Below, one piece after another: positions 50,197-59,594 of a DNA stretch of 63,297 bases (the stretch's first letter is position 1; each line of letters opens with the position of its first letter). Below the pieces are notes generated by a model. It did not search any database. It was not told where the DNA came from and saw only the letters and a program-made list of their open reading frames with translations. The DNA comes from Acinetobacter brisouii (GTDB taxonomy: Bacteria; Pseudomonadota; Gammaproteobacteria; Pseudomonadales; Moraxellaceae), in contig NZ_BKNN01000009.1 of assembly GCF_008993995.1 (NCBI RefSeq), positions 1 through 63,297 on the forward strand, written 5' to 3'. The translations under genes and the position numbers were made by a program.

Positions 50197-51477
50197 TTAG
50201 GTTTTATCCATCGACTTTGCTTGATTCCCCCCTGCAACTGAGTACGTAATTGGCACTTTACGGGTTGCCAAGAATTGCTCAAGAGTTTCACCACGGAATG
50301 CTGCATAGACTTGTGGGTTTGGTACACCTAATACAGCAGCCATTTTCTCCAGTACGAAGAAACTCACGCCTCGACGAACCATCTCAATCCATTTACGTTC
50401 ACGAATCAGGTTTTTCTCTTCTTCAGTCAGACCACGCTCATTGGCAAGTGCTTCAAAGTCTTTCACAAAACGCATACGGTGCTGTGGAATAACTAAATCA
50501 CGCAGGAATGAGTTAATACGGAAATTGGCATGGCTGACTGCATGGGTGAATGGGTAAGTGCCCTCAAGTTTCTCAACACCTTGGAGTTCATAATCCAAAT
50601 GCTCACGATACGCTTCAATGTCTTCAGGATTTGGTGCATCGCCAAGATCTTCAAAGACCAGTGTGGCAATATTGGTGACTGACGGCGCATAGTTTTGTTT
50701 GTGAATCAGTTTAACCTGATCTGATAATGCACCCCGCATAATCAGCCACATCACCACCTCAGCGCCTTCAAAACCGCCTTTTTCAGCAAATTCTGCAATA
50801 CGCATATTGGCTAAAGTTTCAGGCTGTTTTTCGAGTAACTCAAGGAATTCTGCATCCCATTCTTCGTTCAGGAAACCCGCACGTTCACCATGTACCTGAT
50901 GTGAAAGTCCACCTGTTGCCATAATCGCAACATTCAAATCTTCAGGGTAGCTTTCAATGGCTTTACGTAAGGTTTTCCCCATTTTCCACATGCGTTTAGC
51001 ACTTGGAATTGGGAACTGTAAAACACCGACTTGTAATGGAACAACTTGACCCGCCCAAGGGCCATCTTCATCACCGAGCATAGAAAGTGGTGATAAGAAA
51101 CCATGATCGACAGGTTTGCCTTGGAAGAATGATAGATCGAACTCATCTGCAACAAAGGCTTTGGCAATGTGCTGAGATAAACCCAGATGTCCATGTGCAG
51201 GCGCAACGTCACGAGGGCCACCGCCTTCATCGGCTGCCACATAGATATCGTCAATTCCTAGGGTAAAGGATGAATAATGGTCAAAAAAGAACGAAGTGAC
51301 ATGATCGTTATAGATCGTAAATAACACGTCAATTTTCTTTTCTTTAACCCAGTGACGAATTTGATCAAAACCTTCAAAGATAGGCTTCCATGCAGGATCT
51401 TGATGTTTGCCTGTGTCCTTGGCAAAACCAATGGTTGGAGAATGCGAAGCGCCAATGCCACCAATAATACGTGCCAT
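50197..51477 (-). CDS. galA: Gallate dioxygenase-like extradiol dioxygenase (LigB-LigA fusion)
   Basis: The N-terminal ~280 residues match the LigB catalytic domain of class III extradiol dioxygenases. Iron-binding His residues are in GIGASHSPTIG and NDHVTSFF, and the acid-base His is likely in GGLSHQVHGER. The C-terminal ~110 residues (LRDLVIPQHRMRFVKDFEALANERGL) match the LigA alpha subunit. This fused architecture and 426-residue length are those of gallate dioxygenase GalA of Pseudomonas putida. The other gal genes (galB, galC, galD, transporter) are not adjacent. Protocatechuate 4,5-cleavage is an alternative. A LysR gene is divergent. Confidence 0.83.
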   Translation of the reverse strand: MARIIGGIGASHSPTIGFAKDTGKHQDPAWKPIFEGFDQIRHWVKEKKIDVLFTIYNDHVTSFFFDHYSSFTLGIDDIYVAADEGGGPRDVAPAHGHLGLSQHIAKAFVADEFDLSFFQGKPVDHGFLSPLSMLGDEDGPWAGQVVPLQVGVLQFPIPSAKRMWKMGKTLRKAIESYPEDLNVAIMATGGLSHQVHGERAGFLNEEWDAEFLELLEKQPETLANMRIAEFAEKGGFEGAEVVMWLIMRGALSDQVKLIHKQNYAPSVTNIATLVFEDLGDAPNPEDIEAYREHLDYELQGVEKLEGTYPFTHAVSHANFRINSFLRDLVIPQHRMRFVKDFEALANERGLTEEEKNLIRERKWIEMVRRGVSFFVLEKMAAVLGVPNPQVYAAFRGETLEQFLATRKVPITYSVAGGNQAKSMDKT

Positions 51478-51531
51478 GAAGTATTCCTTTTCAGCGAGTT
51501 GTTTCTGATCCTATTTTTCACCATTCTAATG

Positions 51532-51551
51532 ATTGTTGCTGAGCGAACAAT
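51532..51551. promoter_or_regulatory. Candidate LysR operator between galA and its LysR gene
   Basis: ATTGTT and AACAAT form a 20-base inverted repeat with an eight-base centre, in the short gap between the divergent dioxygenase and LysR genes. It contains a T-N11-A-type core, as LysR operators do. Confidence 0.45.
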
Positions 51552-51581
51552 TGGCTAAAATCAAATTCATCGTTCAAAAAA

Positions 51582-52511
51582 ATGAACAATCAAATGATGA
51601 AATGGAATTTAGATGATCTTCCTGTATTTTTGGCAATCGTTGAGCGTGGTGGTATTTCAGCGGCAGCACACACTTTAGGAATGCCTAAATCAACGGTCAG
51701 CACCACGTTGACTCGTTTAGAACAGCACTTAGGCTTGCGTTTAATAGATCGGTCATCGCGGAGTCTGCGGATTACTGCGGAAGGTGAAGTTTTTTATCAG
51801 CAGGCTCAGCGTATTATGGAGCAGGCTTTGGCTACCGATAGTGTTATGGCTGATTTGGGTTCAGTAGCAAAAGGACGTTTGCGAGTGGCACTGCCGCCTG
51901 CTTTTAGCCAAGAATTTGTTGCACCGTCGCTATTGAGTTTTCAGCAGCAGCATCCTGAGATTGATTTAGAAATTGTAGTGACCAGTCAGGGTGCGGCACT
52001 GATTCGGGATCAGGTCGATATTGCTGTGTTGGTGGGTGAGTTAGAAGATAGTGAGTTAGTGTCTTTACCTTTGATACGTGGGCAATTGATCTGGGTAGCC
52101 AGCCCTGAATGGTTGGCTGAGCATACTTTAGGGAGTAGTGTGCATGACTTGCGTCAGTCTATTCGAATCTGTGAAACACGTTATGCTCAGCGCCGTTTAC
52201 CGATCTGTATAGGTGAGCAGTTAGATACTTTGGATTTAAGCCAAGGTGTGATTCAGGTGAATAATCCTCTCGTGGTTCGTCATGTTGTATTGTCGGGTGG
52301 GGGAATCTCGATGCTTCCACAACATTATTGTGTTAAGCCTTTATCTGAAGGACTTTTACAACAGGTTTTTCCTCATATTCGATTGGAATTGGCCAGTTCA
52401 CAACTGACAGCGGTTTATCCAAGTCGACGTTTACTTTCGCCTCGGGTTCGGGTTTTTTTAGATTTTTTAAGTCATATTTGTCGTGATTACACATTGGTGT
52501 ATCAAGCTTAA
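51582..52511 (+). CDS. LysR-family transcriptional regulator
   Basis: The N-terminal HTH covers residues 9-68: LDDLPVFLAIVERGGISAAA, LGMPKSTVSTTLTRLEQHLG and RLIDRSSRSLRITAEG. The remainder is the substrate-binding effector domain. Length is 309 residues. It is divergent from the gallate dioxygenase gene with a 104-base gap holding an inverted repeat, so it probably controls that gene and itself. It may respond to gallate or a related aromatic acid, by analogy with GalR; this is inference. Confidence 0.9.
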   Translation: MNNQMMKWNLDDLPVFLAIVERGGISAAAHTLGMPKSTVSTTLTRLEQHLGLRLIDRSSRSLRITAEGEVFYQQAQRIMEQALATDSVMADLGSVAKGRLRVALPPAFSQEFVAPSLLSFQQQHPEIDLEIVVTSQGAALIRDQVDIAVLVGELEDSELVSLPLIRGQLIWVASPEWLAEHTLGSSVHDLRQSIRICETRYAQRRLPICIGEQLDTLDLSQGVIQVNNPLVVRHVVLSGGGISMLPQHYCVKPLSEGLLQQVFPHIRLELASSQLTAVYPSRRLLSPRVRVFLDFLSHICRDYTLVYQA

Positions 52512-52770
52512 AATGGGTTTGTTTTCGGCTGTTCGATGAGGTTAAAATGCTGAATATTTGTACTAATAATTTTTAAAAATTTCTAAAAAAATTGTTTTGA
52601 TTTATTGGCTTATATCTAAGGTTTCTCAGTTACAAAAAAAATTAGATGATTTTAACTTTGTTTAAAAAATTTAGCATTAGTGTGCTATTTTGTTAACTTG
52701 TTGTACGCGGTTTTCAGTCAGATCAATACATGAAAACAATGCCAATACAGCGCTAATTTATGGGGAAAGC

Positions 52771-54042
52771 ATGCAGTCAGAATTGTTAGAACTCAATCAA
52801 GTCGATCAAATGAGTGATTGTAGGCTATCGCTATTGCTTGGGGTGTCTAGCCCACGCAATCAGATTGATATTTTTCTGAAAATGGTACGTCGAATCCTGA
52901 ATGTCGAGAGTGCAGTATGGGCTTTTCATCATGAACCTTATGTTTGGTTTGTGACTCCGCAAGGATTTCAGGCTTATCCTGCCAATCATCATTTGGCAGT
53001 CAAGTTGCAGAGCTGTTATACGCCTGAACGTTGCGCCATTTCTCCAAGTCATCCGAACTATCCGTTATTTTCAGGGTACTTACATAGTCATTCTTTTGAT
53101 CATAAACGCTTGTTGGCGCTTAATTTAGTGGTTAATGAAAAAAGTATTGGTCAGTTGATATTTTTTGATCAGCACGTGCGCGAGTTTGACCCTGATGACA
53201 TTGCCCAAATTGAGGTGTTGTTGGACGGGATGTTGGGTTATATCGAGCTGCAATTTGAGCACACAGAGTTAAAAGATGCTTATGAGCAGTTAGTTGCTTT
53301 GAATTTTAGCCGTACCAAATTTTTTCAGATTATCGCCCATGATTTGCGCGCACCATTTCATGGTCTATTGGGTTTTACCGATGTTTTGGCAGAAGAGTTG
53401 GACACGCTTGATCATGCCAGTATTCAAAATATTGCCAGTTATCTCAACGATACCGCCAAGTCGACTTATAATTTATTAGAAAATTTGTTGGATTGGGCGA
53501 TGGCAGAAGGTGGACGTTTTGTTTATCACCCCATTAATTATAATTTAAAACAATCTACACGTATTGTAATGGATGTTTTGCGGAGTTTGGCACTCAAAAA
53601 AAATATTGAGTTGATTGATCAAGTTACTGAAGATATTCGTATTTTTGCTGATATTAATATGTTGACTTCGGTGCTACAAAACCTGACTTCAAATGCACTC
53701 AAATTCACCCCTGTAGATGGTACAGGGCAAGTGATCATGAGTGCACAAGTCTACGAGCAACATGTTGAACTCTCCGTGACCGATACAGGTTTAGGCATGA
53801 CTGAACAGCAAGTGCATCATGTGTTTGAGCCACGTATTAAAACATCGTTGAAAGGCACCGCGGGTGAGCGCGGCACAGGACTTGGTTTGGTACTTTGCAA
53901 GCGCTTCGTCGATATGAATCACGGTGAAATTCGGGTAAGGTCTAAGGAAGGTCAGGGTACAACCTTCACAGTGACTTTACCAAAAGCCCAAGATGAGCAT
54001 AGCGCTTTACCTCAATTGCAAGATCAGCTTGCTGCTCATTAA
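52771..54042 (+). CDS. Cytoplasmic hybrid-less sensor histidine kinase (GAF-like, orphan)
   Basis: Residues about 20-180 form a GAF-like sensor region without membrane helices. The H-box is FFQIIAHDLRAPFHGLLGF near residue 192. The ATPase has N-box LQNLTSNALKFTP, G1 DTGLGMT and G2 GERGTGLGLVLCK. No response regulator or receiver domain is encoded nearby. The frame is open from 52690, but the ATG at 52771 has GGGGA upstream and gives 423 residues. What it senses and its partner are unknown. Confidence 0.85.
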   Translation: MQSELLELNQVDQMSDCRLSLLLGVSSPRNQIDIFLKMVRRILNVESAVWAFHHEPYVWFVTPQGFQAYPANHHLAVKLQSCYTPERCAISPSHPNYPLFSGYLHSHSFDHKRLLALNLVVNEKSIGQLIFFDQHVREFDPDDIAQIEVLLDGMLGYIELQFEHTELKDAYEQLVALNFSRTKFFQIIAHDLRAPFHGLLGFTDVLAEELDTLDHASIQNIASYLNDTAKSTYNLLENLLDWAMAEGGRFVYHPINYNLKQSTRIVMDVLRSLALKKNIELIDQVTEDIRIFADINMLTSVLQNLTSNALKFTPVDGTGQVIMSAQVYEQHVELSVTDTGLGMTEQQVHHVFEPRIKTSLKGTAGERGTGLGLVLCKRFVDMNHGEIRVRSKEGQGTTFTVTLPKAQDEHSALPQLQDQLAAH

Positions 54043-54117
54043 AAGCCAACTTTTATTTTCCAAAAGCTTGTTTCTCCTGCTATAACTACGCTTAGCTATA
54101 CGGGAAACAAGCTGATC

Positions 54118-56862
54118 ATGAATCACGATCAATTACAAAAAACACTTCACGCTAGTCAATACGCAGAACAAGTTTTGGCGCAGTATGCTGACCAATTACA
54201 GCAAGATGATCAACATCATCCTTTTCATCAGACTCTATCGACTGCAGAAATTTTTGCTTATGTTGAGCAAACGCTTGCAGGTATCGAGGATGAAATTCAG
54301 TGGATGCGTCAGTTAAGAATTTTACGTGCCCGCCTGATGTTTCGCTGGATTTGGCAGGACGCTAACCAACAGACCACCGTACCACAACTCACTCGTGAAC
54401 TTTCCGATTTTGCTGATGCCTGTATTTGTGCTGCCAAAGCCTTTGCTCTGCCTGCATTGTTGGCCAAATATGGGGAGCCAATCGGTTACGATGGTCAGTT
54501 ACAAGACCTGATTGTAATTGGCATGGGGAAACTCGGTGCACAAGAACTTAATCTATCGAGCGATATTGATCTGATTTTTGCCTTTGATGAACAGGGTGAA
54601 ACCAATGGTCGCAAGTGTATCGAAGTACAGCAGTTCTGTATTTTATGGGGGCAAAAGCTGATTTATTTGCTAGATCACATGACTGCAGAAGGTTTTGTGT
54701 TCCGAGTTGATATGCGTCTGCGTCCGTGGGGAGATGGTTCGGCACTCGCGATTAGTCATGTCGCCTTAGAAAAATACCTGATTCAGCACGGGCGGGAGTG
54801 GGAACGCTATGCGTGGATTAAGGCGCGAGTGATTACGGGAGAAAAAGGCGATAGCCTGATGGCGATGACCCGTCCATTTGTATTCCGTCGTTATGTGGAC
54901 TATAGCGCCTTTGAAGCCATGCGCGAAATGAAGCAGATGATTGAGCGTGAAGTTGCACGTCGAAATATTCACGATGACATTAAGCTTGGTGCAGGCGGTA
55001 TTCGGGAAATTGAATTTATCGTACAGGTCTTTCAGCTCATTCACGGTGGTTCAAAACTGGAGTTGCAAGATCGAACCTGTTTGACCAGTCTCGCGCATAT
55101 TGGCGTAGCGGGTTTGCTTGAACCACAGGCTGTGCACGATCTGGAAGATGCTTATCTGTTCTTGCGTCGTGTTGAGCATGCGATTCAGGCCTTGAATGAT
55201 CAGCAAACCCAAGCATTGCCCGTTGAACCTGCACTGCGTCAGCGTATGGTGGAAACTTTAGGTTTTAGCTCATGGGATGAGTTTTTAACGGTACTGGATC
55301 AGAAGCGTGACAAGGTCAGTTTGCAGTTTAAAAATGTCATTCAGGAAAATGAGTTTGATCAGCAAGACAATGACAGTGCTCAGCTTGAACAGCAGTTATT
55401 TGCTGTACTAGATGATGATGCGCAAAAACTGATTCATGAATTTTGGCATGGGCATGCGATTAAAAAAATTCCAGCCAAAGCCCTTGAACGTTTAAAAGCC
55501 TTTTGGCCACCGCTGATTGCAGCGATTTTACAAGCTGAGCAGCCACAAGTGGCATTGCTGCGTCTGATGCCACTGATTGAATCGGTGATGCGCCGTACCG
55601 TGTATTTGGTGATGCTGATCGAAAATAAAGGCGCATTACAGCGCTTGGTGAAAATGGCCGAGGTCAGTCCGTGGATTTGTGAAGAACTGACACATTATCC
55701 TGTACTGCTCGATGAATTTCTGTCGATGGACTTTGAGTTGCCACGCCGTGCCGACCTAGAAGCTTCCATGCGTTATCAGTTATTACGCATTGAGCTGGAT
55801 CAGGTCGAGGACTTGATGCGTGTTTTGCGCCTGTTCAAGAAAAGCCATGTGCTTGCGGTTGCAGCCAGTGATGTTTTAGCTGAAAGTCCATTAATGAAAG
55901 TCTCTGATGCGTTGACCGATATCGCAGAAGTTTGTGTGGAAGCAACTTTGCATTTGGCTTATGAAATGGTGGCACAAAAGCATGGTTATCCTGTGACTCA
56001 AGAAGGGCAGCGTTGCTCCATCGATCAGAAAGGTTTTATTGTGATTGGTTATGGCAAGCTCGGTGGGATCGAGTTGGGCTATGGCTCAGATCTGGATCTC
56101 GTGTTTATTCATTACCTCGATGAGCAAGCTGATACCGATGGGCGTAAATCGATTAGTGGTTTTGAGTTTGCTTTAAGGGTTGCGCAGAAATTTATGTCAC
56201 TGATGACCACACAAACCCTCGATGGTCGTGCCTATGAAATTGATACCCGATTGCGCCCTTCGGGTGAGGCGGGGGTGCTGGTCACCAGCCTGAAAGCTTA
56301 TGAGCAATATCAAATGAAAAGTGCATGGCTTTGGGAGCATCAGGCACTGGTTCGTGCGCGCTCAATTGCGGGAGATTTGAGCTTAAGACAGCAATTTGAG
56401 CAAATCCGCTGCCAAATTCTCACGCAAAAGCGCAATGAAAGTGACGTACAGGCTGAAGTATTGAAAATGCGTCAAAAAATGAAAGACCATCTCGGCTCAA
56501 GTAAAGAGCAAAAAAAAGATGGGATTTTTCATTTAAAACAGGATGCAGGTGGTATCGTTGACATTGAATTTATGGCACAGTATATGGTGTTGGCATGGAG
56601 TGGGACGAAGCCCGATCTCGCCCATTTCTCTGACAATGTTCGAATCCTTGAAGATGCTGCGCGATTAGATTGCTTACCCAGCCAAGATGCGCAGGCTTTG
56701 ATTCAAGCTTATCTCAGTGAACGAGCCGAGAGCCACCGTCTAGCACTTGCAAACAAAAACATGCAAGTTCAAGCTGCACAATGGCGCGACACCCGCGAGA
56801 TCGTTTGCAAGTTATGGCAGAGATTAATTGATCCAAGCGCACAAGCCTTGGACAGTGAATAA
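54118..56862 (+). CDS. glnE: Glutamine synthetase adenylyltransferase/deadenylase
   Basis: GlnE adenylylates and deadenylylates glutamine synthetase in response to nitrogen status through PII. Two nucleotidyltransferase domains are visible: GMGKLGAQELNLSSDIDLIF near residue 140, and GYGKLGGIELGYGSDLDLVF near 645, both with the catalytic DxD. Length is 914 residues, typical. It lies 26 bases upstream of ilvE and is probably co-transcribed with it. Confidence 0.96.
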   Translation: MNHDQLQKTLHASQYAEQVLAQYADQLQQDDQHHPFHQTLSTAEIFAYVEQTLAGIEDEIQWMRQLRILRARLMFRWIWQDANQQTTVPQLTRELSDFADACICAAKAFALPALLAKYGEPIGYDGQLQDLIVIGMGKLGAQELNLSSDIDLIFAFDEQGETNGRKCIEVQQFCILWGQKLIYLLDHMTAEGFVFRVDMRLRPWGDGSALAISHVALEKYLIQHGREWERYAWIKARVITGEKGDSLMAMTRPFVFRRYVDYSAFEAMREMKQMIEREVARRNIHDDIKLGAGGIREIEFIVQVFQLIHGGSKLELQDRTCLTSLAHIGVAGLLEPQAVHDLEDAYLFLRRVEHAIQALNDQQTQALPVEPALRQRMVETLGFSSWDEFLTVLDQKRDKVSLQFKNVIQENEFDQQDNDSAQLEQQLFAVLDDDAQKLIHEFWHGHAIKKIPAKALERLKAFWPPLIAAILQAEQPQVALLRLMPLIESVMRRTVYLVMLIENKGALQRLVKMAEVSPWICEELTHYPVLLDEFLSMDFELPRRADLEASMRYQLLRIELDQVEDLMRVLRLFKKSHVLAVAASDVLAESPLMKVSDALTDIAEVCVEATLHLAYEMVAQKHGYPVTQEGQRCSIDQKGFIVIGYGKLGGIELGYGSDLDLVFIHYLDEQADTDGRKSISGFEFALRVAQKFMSLMTTQTLDGRAYEIDTRLRPSGEAGVLVTSLKAYEQYQMKSAWLWEHQALVRARSIAGDLSLRQQFEQIRCQILTQKRNESDVQAEVLKMRQKMKDHLGSSKEQKKDGIFHLKQDAGGIVDIEFMAQYMVLAWSGTKPDLAHFSDNVRILEDAARLDCLPSQDAQALIQAYLSERAESHRLALANKNMQVQAAQWRDTREIVCKLWQRLIDPSAQALDSE

Positions 56863-56888
56863 TGATGTGAAAATTTGGAGTGTGTGCC

Positions 56889-57815
56889 GTGAATTTGGCT
56901 GATCGTGATGGTTTTATTTGGCAAGATGGAAAATTAGTAGATTGGCGTGATGCAAAAATTCACGTCTTAACCCATACATTACACTACAGTATGGGCGTGT
57001 TTGAAGGTGTCCGTGCCTATGAAACACCAAAAGGAACTGCGATTTTCCGTTTAAAAGAACACACCAAACGTTTGCTTAACTCTGCAAAAATTTATCAAAT
57101 GAAAGTCCCATTTGATCAAGCAACGTTAGAGCAAGCACAAATCGACGTGGTACGTGAAAATAAACTGGCTTCTTGCTATTTACGTCCGCTTATTTGGATT
57201 GGTTCAGAAAAACTCGGTATTGCAGCAACTGACAATACCATTCATGCCGCAGTTGCAGCATGGGGCTGGGGTGCATATTTGGGTGAAGAAGCAATGGCGA
57301 AAGGTATTCGCGTGAAGACTTCTTCATTTACACACCACCATCCAAACGTGACCATGTGTAAAGCAAAGGCATCGGGTAACTATACGTTATCGATTCTTGC
57401 GCATCAGGAAGTGGCACATTCAGGCTACGACGAAGCCATGTTGATGGATCCTCAAGGTTACGTTTGCCAAGGTTCTGGCGAAAACGTGTTCTTGGTGAAA
57501 GATGGTCAATTGCATACACCTGATATCGCTGGTGGTGCGCTTGATGGTATTACCCGTCAAACCATTATTACTATTGCTAAAGATTTGGGCATTGAGGTGA
57601 TTGAACGCCGTATTACGCGTGACGAATTCTACATCGCTGATGAAGCATTCTTTACAGGTACTGCTGCGGAAGTAACGCCGATTCGTGAATACGATGACCG
57701 TCAAATTGGTGAAGGTTGCCGTGGTCCAATTACGACATTGATTCAAAAAACTTACTTTGATGCTGTTCAAGGTAAAAATCCGAAATACGAAGACTGGTTA
57801 ACTTACGTAAAATAA
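56889..57815 (+). CDS. ilvE: Branched-chain amino-acid aminotransferase
   Basis: IlvE makes Leu, Ile and Val from their 2-oxo acids with glutamate as amino donor (fold class IV PLP enzyme). The PLP lysine is in TMCKAKASGNYTLS, and the class IV signature EAMLMDPQGYVCQGSGENVF follows. The start is GTG 56889, with GGAG eight bases upstream, giving 308 residues. The longer frame from GTG 56880 lacks support. It follows glnE. In Acinetobacter ilvE is the left border of the outer-core locus. Confidence 0.95.
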   Translation: MNLADRDGFIWQDGKLVDWRDAKIHVLTHTLHYSMGVFEGVRAYETPKGTAIFRLKEHTKRLLNSAKIYQMKVPFDQATLEQAQIDVVRENKLASCYLRPLIWIGSEKLGIAATDNTIHAAVAAWGWGAYLGEEAMAKGIRVKTSSFTHHHPNVTMCKAKASGNYTLSILAHQEVAHSGYDEAMLMDPQGYVCQGSGENVFLVKDGQLHTPDIAGGALDGITRQTIITIAKDLGIEVIERRITRDEFYIADEAFFTGTAAEVTPIREYDDRQIGEGCRGPITTLIQKTYFDAVQGKNPKYEDWLTYVK

Positions 57816-57835
57816 GTTGAATCAGTTAAGATAAG

Positions 57836-57862
57836 AGCGAAACTTTGGTTTCGCTTTTTTTT
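57836..57862 (+). terminator. Intrinsic terminator after ilvE
   Basis: AGCGAAAC pairs with GTTTCGCT around loop TTTG and ends in eight T residues. It separates ilvE from the sugar operon. Confidence 0.92.
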
Positions 57863-57882
57863 ATGCGAGTGGAAAAATCAGT

Positions 57883-58773
57883 ATGCATGTGGTGTATATC
57901 AGTGATGGTAAGGCAGGGCATCGTTCTCAAGCCTTGGGATTGTATCAGGCAATGCAGCGCCAACATGCAGATTGCTCTTTTCAGGAACTCTCGATTGCTG
58001 ATTTGCCGATGTTGAGTTTGATCGGTGCTATTTTTTCTCGGAAGTGTGCTCAGCTTGAACAAACTCCAACGTTTATTTTTGTCGTTGGGAGTCATACCCA
58101 TTTGCGTGTGTGGCTGATGGGGAAAGTTTATCCTAAAGCCAAAACGGTGATTTTAATGAAACCAAGTTTACCTCTTAGTTTTTTTGATTATGCCGTGATT
58201 CCTGAGCATGATGGTGTGTCTGCATCGGACAAAGTCATCGTGACTCAAGGTGTGCTCAATCCGATTGTCAATCAGCAACGTCATCAAACCAACCGAATCC
58301 TGATTGCTTTAGGTGGCTCATCTAAACGTCACCAATGGAATGCTGAAAAAGTATTCACTACCATTCAAAAAATTGCTGAGCAGCAGCCACAAGCAACGAT
58401 TATTTTAACCACATCACGTCGTACACCCAGTGATTTTTTAGCACAGTTACAACAGCAGCCTTATGCGAAGCAGCTCCAGATTTTTCCTGTGGAGCAAACC
58501 CCTCAAGGCTGGATTTTTGAAGAAATGCAAAAAGCCGAAGCAGTTTGGGTCACTGAAGACAGTGTGTCGATGATTTATGAGGCGCTGACCGCAGGTTGTC
58601 GTGTTGGATTGATTGAGATTGATCGGCTTAAGCAAGATCGTATTACTCATGCAGTGGATGGGTTACTACAAAAACAATATGTCTCCTCGACCACCCATTT
58701 ACAACAACTGCCTACGGCGAATGCTTTTAAAGAAGCAGAGCGTGTGGCAACATATTTACTTCAATCTTGTTAG
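57883..58773 (+). CDS. ELM1-family protein, copy 1 (probable glycosyltransferase-like)
   Basis: This 296-residue protein matches the mitochondrial fission ELM1 family (PF06258), GT-B-like predicted sugar enzymes. Hallmarks are the start VYISDGKAGHRSQALGLYQA, the GGSSKRHQW strand and TTSRRTPSDF, then WVTEDSVSMIYEALTAGCRVG near the end, where a nucleotide sugar would bind. The bacterial function is uncertain. It begins the sugar operon 68 bases after ilvE. Surface-glycan transfer is inferred from the neighbours. A second, more distant copy lies at 60579. Confidence 0.82.
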   Translation: MHVVYISDGKAGHRSQALGLYQAMQRQHADCSFQELSIADLPMLSLIGAIFSRKCAQLEQTPTFIFVVGSHTHLRVWLMGKVYPKAKTVILMKPSLPLSFFDYAVIPEHDGVSASDKVIVTQGVLNPIVNQQRHQTNRILIALGGSSKRHQWNAEKVFTTIQKIAEQQPQATIILTTSRRTPSDFLAQLQQQPYAKQLQIFPVEQTPQGWIFEEMQKAEAVWVTEDSVSMIYEALTAGCRVGLIEIDRLKQDRITHAVDGLLQKQYVSSTTHLQQLPTANAFKEAERVATYLLQSC

Positions 58774-58782
58774 GTTAACCCT

Positions 58783-59592
58783 GTGATTTATTTGGCTCTG
58801 ATTGTGCTGCTTGCGGTGATGGCATTTAGTTATAAATATGCGTGGTGGAAACCTGCAATAGATTGGAAACGTCCGCGTGTCTTGATGTACCACATGGTCA
58901 GAGAGCATATAGATGGTGCCAAATTTAATAAACTGCGTGTGACCCCTGCCGAATTTGACAAACAAGTGGTGTGGATGAAAACGCAAGGTTTTCACTTTGT
59001 CACCATGCGGGAACTTCAGCAAAACTGGGGCAAGCATCCTGAAAAAACTGTGGCGATTACCTTTGATGATGGTTATCTGGATAACTTGGAAAATGCCTAT
59101 CCTATTTTAGAAAAATATCAAGCCAAAGCGACCATTTATGTGGTGGTTGATCGCCATGATCGTGATTGGTCGACGTATAAAAAAGCCCATCATAACAGTG
59201 GTGAATTGGCACGTGAGCCAAAACTGAGTGATGAGCAAGTTCGATTTTTGGCAAACAGTGGTTTAGTTGAAATTGGTTCACATACCTTGACTCATGCCAA
59301 TTTGGATAAGCTCAATGATGCAGAATGTTTGCATGAATTGGCAGAATCCAAGCAACAACTCGAACAGATGATTGAGCAACCCGTGACGAGTTTTGCCTAT
59401 CCTTTTGGGATTTATAGTCAGCGTGATGTTGAACTTGCAAAGCAGGTGGGTTATCAGAATGCCGTGACCACCAAAGAGGGGATTGACGCACAGCAGCCTG
59501 ACTTTATGCAGTTACAACGGATTAAGATCAGTGGTAAAGATTCGATGTTTGCAGTGAAATGTCGTTTGAAATTAGGTAAGCGTGAGGGCTAA
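58783..59592 (+). CDS. Polysaccharide deacetylase (NodB domain)
   Basis: The 269-residue protein starts with a signal-like membrane helix (IYLALIVLLAVMAFSYKYAW). The NodB domain has the metal Asp in ITFDDGYLDNLENAYPIL, the two His ligands in GSHTLTHANL, and FAYPFG. Such enzymes remove N-acetyl groups from GlcNAc in cell-surface glycans, here probably in the lipooligosaccharide core. The start is GTG. It is ten bases after the ELM1 gene and three before the next. A deacetylase at this place is a known feature of Acinetobacter outer-core loci. Confidence 0.88.
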   Translation: MIYLALIVLLAVMAFSYKYAWWKPAIDWKRPRVLMYHMVREHIDGAKFNKLRVTPAEFDKQVVWMKTQGFHFVTMRELQQNWGKHPEKTVAITFDDGYLDNLENAYPILEKYQAKATIYVVVDRHDRDWSTYKKAHHNSGELAREPKLSDEQVRFLANSGLVEIGSHTLTHANLDKLNDAECLHELAESKQQLEQMIEQPVTSFAYPFGIYSQRDVELAKQVGYQNAVTTKEGIDAQQPDFMQLQRIKISGKDSMFAVKCRLKLGKREG

Positions 59593-59594
59593 AT

